Source: Sphingomonas sp.
GTDB lineage: Bacteria > Pseudomonadota > Alphaproteobacteria > Sphingomonadales > Sphingomonadaceae
Direction: 5' to 3'
Assembly (NCBI RefSeq): GCF_030145815.1
Contig: NZ_JAIXHL010000019.1
Location: forward strand, 40,517-104,516
DNA length: 64,000 nucleotides
Both the position numbers and the translations under genes were made by a program. Shown here in pieces: positions 50,923 to 59,373 of the stretch (its first letter is position 1; each line of letters begins with the position of its first letter). The notes below the pieces were generated by a model. That model did not search any database, had not been told where the DNA came from, and saw nothing but the letters and a program-made list of their open reading frames with translations.

Positions 50923-51969
50923 GTGTCGAGATTTCTTGCCGTCGCCGCAACCTTTACGCTCGCGCTGACCACCGCCTGTTCGGACGGCGCCAAGGACAGC
51001 GGCGCAGCCGCGGGTGAACAGGTCGTCAACCTCTACACCGCGCGCCATTATGACAGCGACAATGCATTGTATGAGCGGTTCACGCGCGAAACCGGGATCA
51101 AGATCAACCGGATCGAGGGGCGGCCCGACGAACTCATCGCCCGGATGAAGAGCGAGGGTGCAAACAGCCCTGCCGACCTGTTCATCACCGCCGATGCCGG
51201 CGCGTTGTGGCGCGCGCAGCAGGCGGGCCTGTTCCAGCCGGTTCAGTCCGAAACGCTGACCGCGCGCATCCCCGACAATCTGCGCGAACCCGGCGGAAAC
51301 TGGTACGGCTTCATGCGCCGCGCGCGCGTCGTCGCCTATGACGCGGCCAAGGTTCAGCCCGAAGAGATTGACGATTACGCCAAGCTTGCCGACCCGCGTT
51401 TCAAGGGCAAGATCTGCGTCCGCTCGTCCGACAGCGTCTATAACCTCTCGCTCGTCGGTGCCCTGATCGAGGCCTGGGGGCCGGCACGCACGGACCAGTG
51501 GGTCAAGAGCATCGTCGCCAACATGGCCCGCCCTCCGGAGGGTGGCGACCGCGACCAGATTCGCGCGGTCGGCGCTGGCGTATGTGAAGTCGCGCTGACC
51601 AACAGCTATTATTATGTGCGGATGGCCACCGGTGAAGACGCAGCGGATCGCGCCATCACGCAGAAGGTGAAGCTCGGATTCCCCAGCCTCGACGGCAAGG
51701 GCGCGCATATCAACATCTCCGGTGGCGGCGTCGCGGCCAACGCCCCGAACAAGGCGAATGCACTCAAGCTGCTCGAATTCTTCGCCTCTGCCGACAGCCA
51801 GGCGCATATCTCGAAGAACAATAACGAGTACCCCGCGTCGCCCGATGTGCCCGCACCGCCGCCGGTGGATGCCTATGCGACCTTCACCGCCAACCCGATG
51901 AGCGTCGCCGCCTTCGCTGCGCGCCAGCCCGAGGCCCAATCGATGATGAGCGCGGCGGGTTGGCGCTGA
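50923..51969 (+). CDS. fbpA: Ferric iron ABC transporter substrate-binding protein
   Basis: A 348-residue periplasmic binding protein of the FbpA/FutA family. GTG is the start, with GGAG upstream. The leader ends LALTTACS, a possible lipobox. NLYTARHYDSDNALYERFTRETGIKIN and the later TNSYYYVRM with adjacent tyrosines are iron-ligand features of the family. It binds Fe(III) and passes it to the permease encoded next, which overlaps it by 10 bases. Confidence 0.92.
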   Translation: MSRFLAVAATFTLALTTACSDGAKDSGAAAGEQVVNLYTARHYDSDNALYERFTRETGIKINRIEGRPDELIARMKSEGANSPADLFITADAGALWRAQQAGLFQPVQSETLTARIPDNLREPGGNWYGFMRRARVVAYDAAKVQPEEIDDYAKLADPRFKGKICVRSSDSVYNLSLVGALIEAWGPARTDQWVKSIVANMARPPEGGDRDQIRAVGAGVCEVALTNSYYYVRMATGEDAADRAITQKVKLGFPSLDGKGAHINISGGGVAANAPNKANALKLLEFFASADSQAHISKNNNEYPASPDVPAPPPVDAYATFTANPMSVAAFAARQPEAQSMMSAAGWR

Positions 51970-53546
51970 CGGCGCTGCGCCAAGGCGTTCTTCCACGCAT
52001 CTCGATCCCGGCCGCCCTTGCAGGGGCGGCCGGAATTGCCGTTGCGTTGCCGCTGATCGGTGTGGTGTTCGCAGCGCTGGGCAGCGAGACCGCGGACATC
52101 GCCGGGCGCGACGTCGTGCGCTATGCCGCCACCTCCGCCTGGCTGGCGCTGCTCGTCGGCATCGCCACTGCGGTCACCGGCACGGTCGCGGCCTGGCTGG
52201 TGGTGATGCACCGTTTCCCCGGGCGCGACCTGTTCGCCTGGGCGCTCGCGCTGCCGCTCGCCGTCCCCGCCTTTGCGCTGGCCTATGGCTATGCCGATCT
52301 GCTCGATGTCGCAGGGCCGTTGCGCAGCTGGATGCGCGCCGACCTTGGCTTTGACCTGCCATTCGGGATCCGCGCCAGCGGCGGGGCGGCATTCGTGCTG
52401 TCCTGCGCATTCTATCCTTATGTCTACCTCGCGATGCGCGCCGCGTTCGTGAACCAGTCGGTCAACATCCTCGAAGCCGCGCGGATGCTCGGCTGCAGCG
52501 GATCGCAGGCGCTGTGGCGGGTGGCGCTCCCGATGGCACGACCGGCGCTCGCCGCAGGCGTCGCGCTCGCAGTCATGGAGACGCTCGCCGATTATGGCGC
52601 GGTCCAGTTTCTGAGCGTCCAGACCCTTACCACCGGCGTCGTGCGCGCCTGGTCGGTCTATGGATCGACGGTCAGCGCCGCACGCTTCGCGCTCCCGCTG
52701 CTGGCAGCCGCAGCGCTGTTGCTGTGGATCGAACGGCAGGGTCGCCGGGGCAGCACGCATGAATCGGGCCGCGGGCGCTGGCGCGACATGCCGGTCCGAC
52801 CGCTCGCCGGACCTTCGGCCTGGGCGGCAACCGGATATTGCGCGGTGCTGCTGCTCGCGGGCCTGGTGCTTCCGGTCGGCTGGCTCGCATGGAATGTCGC
52901 CGGGGTCACCCCGGACTGGCCGCGCCTGACCCGCGCGGCGGGACACAGCCTGTCGCTCGGCATCGCCGGTGCGATCGTCACCGTGACTCTCGCAACCATG
53001 CTCGCGCTCGGAACCCGACGGCTGCCGCTTGCCGGACGGCTGGCAAGCCTTGGCTATGCTACGCCCGGCGCGGTGATGGCGATCGGGCTGCTCGCGCCGG
53101 CCGGGGTCATCTGGGGGCTGGTGCCGGGATCGGGCATGGCGGTGGGCATCGTCCTGCTCGTCTATGCCTATGCCGCGCGACTGATGGCGGCCGCGCTTGA
53201 GCCGATCGACGCGGGCCTGACGCGGGTCACCCCGTCGATGATCCAGGCGGCCCGGACGCTCGGGCGCAGCGAGAGCGGCGCCGCCTTCGCCGTCGAGCTT
53301 CCGGTGGCGCGCGGCGCAATGCTGACCGCCGCACTGATCGTGTTCATCGACGTGCTCAAGGAACTGCCCGCAACGCTGATCCTGCGCCCGTTCGACTTCG
53401 ACACGCTGGCGGTGATCGCCAGCAACTATGCGCTCGACGAGCGGCTGGGCCAGGCCGGGCTGCCCTCGATCCTGATCGTCGCGCTGTCGCTGCCTGCGGT
53501 CGCATGGCTCACGCGCCGGATTGCGCGGGCGCGGCCCGGCACCTAG
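51960..53546 (+). CDS. fbpB: Ferric iron ABC transporter permease
   Basis: A 528-residue double permease with about 12 spans. The two ATPase-contact EAA loops are EAARMLGCSGSQALWRVALPMARPA and QAARTLGRSESGAAFAVELPVARGA. The proposed TTG start overlaps the fbpA stop; no better ATG lies nearby, so the exact start is uncertain. It forms the inner-membrane channel for Fe(III) with FbpA and FbpC. Confidence 0.9.
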   Translation: MALTALRQGVLPRISIPAALAGAAGIAVALPLIGVVFAALGSETADIAGRDVVRYAATSAWLALLVGIATAVTGTVAAWLVVMHRFPGRDLFAWALALPLAVPAFALAYGYADLLDVAGPLRSWMRADLGFDLPFGIRASGGAAFVLSCAFYPYVYLAMRAAFVNQSVNILEAARMLGCSGSQALWRVALPMARPALAAGVALAVMETLADYGAVQFLSVQTLTTGVVRAWSVYGSTVSAARFALPLLAAAALLLWIERQGRRGSTHESGRGRWRDMPVRPLAGPSAWAATGYCAVLLLAGLVLPVGWLAWNVAGVTPDWPRLTRAAGHSLSLGIAGAIVTVTLATMLALGTRRLPLAGRLASLGYATPGAVMAIGLLAPAGVIWGLVPGSGMAVGIVLLVYAYAARLMAAALEPIDAGLTRVTPSMIQAARTLGRSESGAAFAVELPVARGAMLTAALIVFIDVLKELPATLILRPFDFDTLAVIASNYALDERLGQAGLPSILIVALSLPAVAWLTRRIARARPGT

Positions 53547-53556
53547 GCGCAAGCGG

Positions 53557-54579
53557 ATGACCCATCCTGTGCTCGACGTCCGGACTGTCTCGCGCCGCTA
53601 TGGCGACAGGCCGGCAGTGACCGACGCAAGCTTTACCCTGACGGCGGGGGGCGTCGCCTGTCTGCTCGGCCCGTCTGGCTGCGGCAAGAGCACGCTGCTG
53701 CGGATGATCGCTGGGCTGGAGCCGGTCGATGGCGGCGAAATCCACCTGGGCGGCACGATCGCTTCGCAGCCCGGGCGGGCGATCGCACCGGAGGATCGCG
53801 GCGTCGGGCTGGTGTTTCAGGACTTCGCGCTGTTTCCGCACCTCAACGTCACCGACAATATCGGCTTTGGCCTGCGCGGGCGTCCGAGCGCGGCGCGGGC
53901 AGAGCGGGTTGCAGCGATGCTCGCGCGCTTTCATATCGAGCATCTGGCGCATGCCTGGCCGCACACCCTGTCCGGCGGGGAGCAGCAGCGGGTGGCAATC
54001 GCCCGCGCGCTGGCCCGCGACCCAGCCCTGGTGCTCCTCGACGAACCCTTTTCCGGCCTGGACGGCCAGCTGCGCGCCGAGGTGCGGGCGGCGGTGCTGG
54101 CCGATCTGCGCGCAACCGGAACGAGCGTGCTGATCGTCACCCACGACCCGCGCGAAGCAATGCAGGTGGCCGATCACCTGATCCTGATGTCGCACGGACA
54201 GATATTACAGACGGGGTCGCCGCAGGATTGTTACCGTGCCCCGGTGTCGGTGGGGGCCGCACGATTGCTGGGAGATGCGCTCGTCTTTCCCGCGCAAATT
54301 CGGGCCGGGGTCACCCAGTGCGTCATCGGGACGTTCGACGCGGGGGCGCAGGCCGACGGCCCCGCCGAGCTGATGGTGCGCCCCGACGCCCTTGCCCTGC
54401 GCGAGAAGTCCCCCATTCGCGCCGAGGTGATCGACACCCGGTTTTCCGGGGACGCAACCGATGTGACGGTACGGATCGCCGAGACCCGCTTCACGCTCTC
54501 GGTACGGGGCGACGCCCCGCAATCCGGGCAGCAGGTTGGGATTGCGGTCGATCCGAAGCGGGCGCGCATCTTTCGCTGA
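53557..54579 (+). CDS. fbpC: Ferric iron ABC transporter ATP-binding protein
   Basis: A 340-residue ABC ATPase. Walker A GPSGCGKST, Q-loop LVFQDFALFPHL, signature LSGGEQQRVAIARAL, Walker B LVLLDEPFSGLD and H-loop VTHDPREA are all present. The C-terminal about 110 residues form a TOBE-like domain (AELMVRPDAL, GDATDVTVRI). It powers the FbpB permease. It is the third gene of the fbp set, ten bases after fbpB. Confidence 0.93.
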   Translation: MTHPVLDVRTVSRRYGDRPAVTDASFTLTAGGVACLLGPSGCGKSTLLRMIAGLEPVDGGEIHLGGTIASQPGRAIAPEDRGVGLVFQDFALFPHLNVTDNIGFGLRGRPSAARAERVAAMLARFHIEHLAHAWPHTLSGGEQQRVAIARALARDPALVLLDEPFSGLDGQLRAEVRAAVLADLRATGTSVLIVTHDPREAMQVADHLILMSHGQILQTGSPQDCYRAPVSVGAARLLGDALVFPAQIRAGVTQCVIGTFDAGAQADGPAELMVRPDALALREKSPIRAEVIDTRFSGDATDVTVRIAETRFTLSVRGDAPQSGQQVGIAVDPKRARIFR

Positions 54580-54794
54580 GCCTACGCAGGTCGGCGACCT
54601 TTCTGCGGAGGCAAGGCGCACCGCTGTTTCGCATCGTTCGGGGCACTTTCGTTCGATCCGCCCGAGCGACTTCGCACTGATTAGCCCTGCCGCGACGGTC
54701 ATTCCCCGGTGCTAATCAAGCCTCCGACAGCAATCATCAGCGCACTCGCCAGCATTCAAAGCCCGACGGGCGCGAGCGCCTCAAGCCAAACTCA

Positions 54795-54822
54795 AAGTTG
54801 CAACTAATTCGCATTACGATTA
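54795..54822 (+). promoter_or_regulatory. Candidate iron-regulatory (Fur-type) box
   Basis: The stretch TGCAACTAATTCGCATTAC upstream of the siderophore receptor is AT-rich and resembles the A/T-G-C-ATTC-CATT pattern of Fur boxes before TonB receptors. It has no perfect dyad, so the call is tentative. Fur repression would fit receptor and PiuC. Confidence 0.4.
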
Positions 54823-54854
54823 TTCGGCTCGCGATATTCGCGGGAGAGTGGTTA

Positions 54855-57038
54855 GTGATTCGCAATACGCTGATCGGCGCGCTGGTTTCCGGCGCGTCAC
54901 TTGCAGGGACCCCGGCCTCTGCGCAGGGGTCGGACCCTGTCGAGAATGAGGTCGTGGTAACGGGGAAGTATCTGGCCGACCGCCTGTCGACACCGCAGCA
55001 TACCCAGCCCCTGGTCGATACGCCGCAAACCATCACCGTCGTTGAGGACGACCTCATGGCCGAGCAGGGCCGCCGCACCTTGCGCGATGCGATGCGCAAC
55101 ATCACCGGCATCAGCTTTCAGGCCGGCGAGGGTAATCCGCCAGGCGGATCGGACGCCTTCAATGTGCGCGGCTTTTCCGCGCGGGACGATGTGTTCGTTG
55201 ACGGGATTCGCGATCCCGGCAACTATTTCCGCGATCCGTTCTATGCCGAGCGGATCGAAGTCACCAAGGGCCCGGCTTCGGCATTTGCCGGCCGCGGCAA
55301 TGTCGGCGGGACCGTCAACATCGTGACCCGCCAACCCGTGTTAGCAGGTCGGATTTCCGGCGAACTGGGTGTTGGCACCGACAACTTCTTCCGTGGTACG
55401 TTCGACGTGAACCAGGTGGTCGACGAAGCGGCCGGCATTGCCGTTCGCCTGACCGCGATGGGACACAGTGCGGATGAGCCGGGCCGCGATCATGTGTTCA
55501 ACCGCCGCTGGGCGGTAGCGCCTTCGATCGGCTTCGGCCTTGACGGCGACACCAGCTTCATCGTCAATTATCTACATCTGGAGCAGAACGACCGTCCCGA
55601 TGCTGGCTTGCCCAATGGTCGCAATCCCAGTCTGGCGGGATCCGGCTTCGAAGGTCGCGTAGCGCCCGTCCACCGCACCAACTTCTATGGCTATTCGACC
55701 GATTATCGCACGGTGGCCACGGACAGCGTCACCGGGCGGTTCGAACATCGTTTCAGCGACAGCGTGACCATCCGCAATACGACCCGCTTCGCCAGGGTCC
55801 ATAACGACCAGCTGATCTCATCGCCTCGCTTTGTCGGCAGTGTCACGACGCTGGGACCTGCCACCCAGGCCGTCGGCAATCGCAAGCCGCGCGATCAGGT
55901 CGACCGGCTGTTCATCAACCAGACCAGCCTGACGGCGAAGTTCGCGACCGGCGGAATCGACCATACGCTGGTGATCGGCGGCGAACTGGTCGACGAATCG
56001 AACGAGAACCGGCGGCGGCTCGATGCCAATGGCCCTGTGACGAACCTGTTCGACCCGGTGCTCCAGGCGGCAGCGCCGATCGCGTACAACGGCACACGTG
56101 CACGGACCGATGTGACCACACAGTCGCTCTACATATTCGACACGATCGAACTCGGCGAACAATGGAACATCGTTGCCGGAGTGCGGCATGACTGGGTCAA
56201 GACCCGCGCGCGGGGCATCGATGATTCCGGCACCGCGCCGGGATTTGTGGTCGATTTCACCCGCAGCGACAGCGAATGGAGCGGCAATGCCGCGCTGGTG
56301 TTCAAGCCGAGCAGCAATTCGAGCATCTATGTCGCCTATGGCACCGCGTTCGAACCGGGCAGCGGGGCGGAGGTCGTTCAGCTGGCGGGCGGTAACAACA
56401 ATGCTCCCGTCACCGCAGCCAACTTCTTCGTCGATCCGGAAACGAGCCGGGCGTGGGAAGCAGGTGCCAAGATCGACCTGATGCAGGACACTCTGCAGCT
56501 TTCGGGTGCGGTGTTCCAGATAACCCGCGACAATGCGCGGACCCCGGGCATCAACCCGGGCGATCCAGCGGTCGTGCTGGATGGCGAGCAGCGCGTCAGT
56601 GGATTTGAACTCCAGGCCGTCGGTCGCGTCACGTCGAAGTGGAACCTGTTCGCAGGGTACAGCTATCTCGATGGAAAAGTGACCCGATCCAACCGTCCTT
56701 TTGAGGTAGGCCAGCGGCTCGACGGAACGCCGGAGCATTCCGCCTCGATCTGGACCAGCTATGCACTGGCGACGGGGTTTGTCATTGGCGGCGGCGCTCA
56801 ACACGTGTCCAGCCGGACAAGCAACATCCGTCCGACCGCGACATCGGATTTCGTGATCGTCACGCCCTCCTACACGGTCTTCGATGCCTTTGCCGAATAT
56901 GACATCACCGATCGGATCGGACTGCGCGCAAATGTCTATAATATCGGCGACGAAAGCTATTTCTATTCCTTCGCCAGCGGCCAGTCCATTCCGGCGGCGG
57001 GTCGATCGGCAACGCTTACCTTGACGTTCAAATACTGA
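54855..57038 (+). CDS. TonB-dependent siderophore receptor
   Basis: A 727-residue outer-membrane receptor. GTG is taken as start, since GGGAGAG lies about seven bases upstream and the next residues form a signal peptide (IRNTLIGALVSGASLAGTPASAQ). The plug domain shows DTPQTITVVEDDLMAEQGRRTLRDAMRNITGISF and GGSDAFNVRGFSARDDVFVDGIRDPGNYFRD, a catecholate-siderophore receptor pattern. The barrel ends in an aromatic residue (LTLTFKY). It precedes piuC and follows the Fbp ABC genes, forming an iron-uptake group. The exact siderophore is unknown. Confidence 0.92.
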   Translation: MIRNTLIGALVSGASLAGTPASAQGSDPVENEVVVTGKYLADRLSTPQHTQPLVDTPQTITVVEDDLMAEQGRRTLRDAMRNITGISFQAGEGNPPGGSDAFNVRGFSARDDVFVDGIRDPGNYFRDPFYAERIEVTKGPASAFAGRGNVGGTVNIVTRQPVLAGRISGELGVGTDNFFRGTFDVNQVVDEAAGIAVRLTAMGHSADEPGRDHVFNRRWAVAPSIGFGLDGDTSFIVNYLHLEQNDRPDAGLPNGRNPSLAGSGFEGRVAPVHRTNFYGYSTDYRTVATDSVTGRFEHRFSDSVTIRNTTRFARVHNDQLISSPRFVGSVTTLGPATQAVGNRKPRDQVDRLFINQTSLTAKFATGGIDHTLVIGGELVDESNENRRRLDANGPVTNLFDPVLQAAAPIAYNGTRARTDVTTQSLYIFDTIELGEQWNIVAGVRHDWVKTRARGIDDSGTAPGFVVDFTRSDSEWSGNAALVFKPSSNSSIYVAYGTAFEPGSGAEVVQLAGGNNNAPVTAANFFVDPETSRAWEAGAKIDLMQDTLQLSGAVFQITRDNARTPGINPGDPAVVLDGEQRVSGFELQAVGRVTSKWNLFAGYSYLDGKVTRSNRPFEVGQRLDGTPEHSASIWTSYALATGFVIGGGAQHVSSRTSNIRPTATSDFVIVTPSYTVFDAFAEYDITDRIGLRANVYNIGDESYFYSFASGQSIPAAGRSATLTLTFKY

Positions 57039-57055
57039 TCTTTGAAGGCTCGGGC

Positions 57056-57742
57056 ATGATGATCGAGCTCGAAAACCTACTGAACGCGGATGCGGTTCGC
57101 CGCATCCGCCTCATTCTTGAACACGCGCCATGGGCGGACGGCAAGGCTACGGCCGGGTATCAGTCGGCGCTCGCCAAGAGCAACGCGCAGCTTCCCGAAG
57201 ACTGCGCCGAAACCCGTGAAGCGGGTGCCATCATCCTGGCGGCGCTGGAACAGAGTCTCGTATTTCGGTCGGTCGCGCTGCCGCGTTCCATCTTTCCACC
57301 GATGTTCAATCGCTACGGCATCGGCCAAGGCTTCGGCTCGCACGTCGATAATGCCTGGCGTCCCAGCAGCAGCGGGGCGACGATCAGGACCGATTTGTCC
57401 GCTACCCTCTTCCTGTCCGACCCGGACGAATATGATGGCGGCGAACTGGTGATCGAGGACGGACATGATGGCAAACGGGTGAAGCTCCCGGCCGGGCACC
57501 TGTTTCTATATCCGGCGACTACGCTCCACAGCGTGTCGCCCGTCACGCGCGGGACACGGGTGGCATCGTTTTTCTGGGTCGAGAGCTTGGTCGCTGATGC
57601 GGGGCGTCGTGACATCCTGTTCGACATGGACATCGCCATTCAATCGCTGAGAGCGCGTGTCGGCGACGCGGACGCCGCACTGATCGCGCTGACTGGATGC
57701 TATCACAATCTGGTCAGGTCATGGTCGGCAGGATCGGGTTAA
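57056..57742 (+). CDS. piuC: PKHD-type Fe(II)/2-oxoglutarate hydroxylase PiuC
   Basis: A 228-residue dioxygenase. The Fe(II) triad is H-x-D in FGSHVDNAW and the distal H in TTLHSVSPVTRGTR, whose arginine binds 2-oxoglutarate. LSDPDEYDGGELVIED is the conserved middle stretch. PiuC proteins follow siderophore-receptor genes (PiuA/Fiu type), as here 17 bases after the receptor stop. Their physiological substrate is still uncertain. Confidence 0.92.
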   Translation: MMIELENLLNADAVRRIRLILEHAPWADGKATAGYQSALAKSNAQLPEDCAETREAGAIILAALEQSLVFRSVALPRSIFPPMFNRYGIGQGFGSHVDNAWRPSSSGATIRTDLSATLFLSDPDEYDGGELVIEDGHDGKRVKLPAGHLFLYPATTLHSVSPVTRGTRVASFFWVESLVADAGRRDILFDMDIAIQSLRARVGDADAALIALTGCYHNLVRSWSAGSG

Positions 57743-57769
57743 CGTCAGCTGCCCTTTGCGCGCGGTCCT

Positions 57770-57940
57770 TTTACAGCACTCACGAAGCCGAAGGTCGGCG
57801 ACATGCGCGCCAACCTCTGGGAATATACCAAAGGGGAGGTTGCTACCCACACCCGCCTCGGAAAACTCACCGGTGAGCTCCCGACCGATTCTGCGGACTT
57901 CGTGAACCGCCCCGGGTTTGCCGGAGGCTCCAACTCCTGA
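57770..57940 (+). pseudogene. Broken ORF, possible DNA-methyltransferase fragment
   Basis: The frame reads FTALTKPKVGDMRANLWEYTKGEVATHTRLGKL and ends in a TGA inside the IS end. KPKVGD-RANLWEY resembles a stretch in large ParB/adenine methylase fusion proteins of alphaproteobacterial phages and islands. Only about 40 codons remain before IS-derived sequence. The assignment comes from memory of the motif and is tentative. Confidence 0.4.
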
Positions 57941-58042
57941 GAAGGTGGAGCGTGTATGAGCAAAGCGACGAACAAGTTTGCGCCGGAAGTCCGCGACCGA
58001 AAGCGGGCGCAGGCTGAGTCGGTTCGCCCGGTCCGGACGTAA
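57902..58042 (+). mobile_element. IS3-family remnant (left end and orfA start)
   Basis: A GC-rich end sequence (TGAACCGCCCCGGGTTTG, then AACTCCTGAGAAGGTGGAGC) is followed by an orfA start: [19 protein letters not shown]. The N-terminus matches IS3-type orfA proteins, but the frame stops at codon 29. No orfB or right end was seen nearby. The element is inactive. Confidence 0.65.
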
Positions 58043-58166
58043 CGGCGTCTGATCGAACGGCAGGTTTCAGGAGTTCTTGAGGCCTGCCGGAACGACCGAC
58101 ATTGAGGCGCATTGCTGCCGGCACCATTGCAAGCAAACCTACCTCAGAATGCTGAGACCAGGTGTG

Positions 58167-58976
58167 TCACTGGCGCTGTGGACCGATTTCGACCGTGTCG
58201 GGTTCCAGCAAAATGCTTGTGACCGTCCATTGCTGGCGCCTGAGAGCAACCTCGACGGGCCAGGTGACCATTGACCTGATCCGTCGCTGATTGAGCTCGG
58301 GCGATCGTGTCTCCACAATCTCGCCGAGCTGCCAGCCCGCTGCAGCGAGCGCGATAATTTCAGGAACCGGAACGTCGAGATCGAGCGTGTCACCCGTATA
58401 GAACGCGCCGCCCTCGATCTGCTGCCAGGCCGACAGGATAGGAACGCTGTCGTCGCTTTGGCCAAGGGTCAACATGTGACTGTCGACGTCCAGTTGAACG
58501 GTCTCGACGATGTTGCGGCTGAACCACCACTCATCCCTCTTGCCCATTGCGATCACCGCGGCGTGCAGATCGAGGCCTTCTGCGACCAGTGTCGTCTTCT
58601 GCTGACGGTCGATCAGCACACGCGATGGGTCGAGATCGGCATGGCGACCGTTGATCGTCAGGCCGAGCCTGGCGGCAGTGGCGTTGCGCCGCGCCTGCAG
58701 CACAGGACAGTTCCCGAACATTGCTTTGATGATCGGCATGGCTACCTGTACAGGGCCGCCGCGTGCGCCGCCGGGGATGAGTTTGCGGGCCCCGTGGAGC
58801 GGGATGATACCCTTGAACGTGTTGCGCGTAATCGCGGCTGACCAGGTCCGATAGGTGAACCGGATTTGACCCTGCTTATCCATACGGACGCGCGGCCGGT
58901 CGGGCAAGCCGGCGAAAAGGCGGTCGGCGGCTCGCTGGAAGCAGGTCGTATAGTCGAGATAGTCATTCGGTTTCAT
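58167..58976 (-). CDS. Hypothetical protein of the mobilisation module
   Basis: A 269-residue soluble protein with GGGAGG before its ATG. It has TYRTWSAAITRNTFKGIIPLHGARKLI, GLTINGRHADLDPSRVLIDRQQKTTLVAEGLDLHAAVIAMGKRDEWWFSR and a C-terminal mixed alpha/beta part. No known domain is seen. It is leftward, like the relaxase upstream, and may be transcribed with it. Similar accessory genes follow relaxases in integrative elements. Confidence 0.6.
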   Translation of the reverse strand: MKPNDYLDYTTCFQRAADRLFAGLPDRPRVRMDKQGQIRFTYRTWSAAITRNTFKGIIPLHGARKLIPGGARGGPVQVAMPIIKAMFGNCPVLQARRNATAARLGLTINGRHADLDPSRVLIDRQQKTTLVAEGLDLHAAVIAMGKRDEWWFSRNIVETVQLDVDSHMLTLGQSDDSVPILSAWQQIEGGAFYTGDTLDLDVPVPEIIALAAAGWQLGEIVETRSPELNQRRIRSMVTWPVEVALRRQQWTVTSILLEPDTVEIGPQRQ

Positions 58977-59034
58977 AGGCCGCCTCCCCCAGGTACATTA
59001 TGCACGGCGGTGCATGAGCTGATGGCGGCCCGGA

Positions 59035-59322
59035 TCATCGTAGCGGCTGTTCGTCGCTGTCCGGCGGCGCCAGGAGCGTTTCGCGCTCGGCGCAGGCCCG
59101 GACGGCTGCCGCGCGGCCGCCCCAGGTGTCGTCTTTCCTCACCTTGCAGAAACAGGCGAGCTCTTGGTCAAGATACCAGAGCGACGCGGGGCAAGTGGCG
59201 CACGCCGGAAAGGGTACAAGCGGCTTGCGCTCGTGCATTACCGCGGCCAGCTCGTTCATGATCCCCGGGCGCTGCTCGAATGTGGCGAGAACGTCCGCCA
59301 AGTTCGGATCATCTTTTCCCAA
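59035..59322 (-). CDS. Small cysteine-containing protein downstream of the relaxase
   Basis: A 95-residue protein starting at TTG, with AAGGAG seven bases upstream. CATCPASLWYLDQELACFCKV provides two cysteine pairs that could bind a metal, then a charged C-terminus. It sits 51 bases after the relaxase stop in the same direction. Function unknown; the clear ribosome site supports translation. Confidence 0.6.
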   Translation of the reverse strand: MGKDDPNLADVLATFEQRPGIMNELAAVMHERKPLVPFPACATCPASLWYLDQELACFCKVRKDDTWGGRAAAVRACAERETLLAPPDSDEQPLR

Positions 59323-59373
59323 CTGCCTTCTCCTTTCCTCGCTCGCGCCGTGCGCAAGCGGCCGTATAGCTAA

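Larger units (their letters stand above)
57743..58166. other. Remnant-rich region without intact genes
   Basis: It contains a broken ORF and an IS3-type left end with a truncated orfA, listed separately. The last about 120 bases hold nothing recognised. The region divides the iron genes from the mobilisation module. Confidence 0.5.

Noticed and set aside
51873..53552. Long minus-strand frame (559 codons) over fbpB
   Set aside because: The sense frame encodes a complete ABC permease with EAA loops; the antisense product is repetitive and basic.
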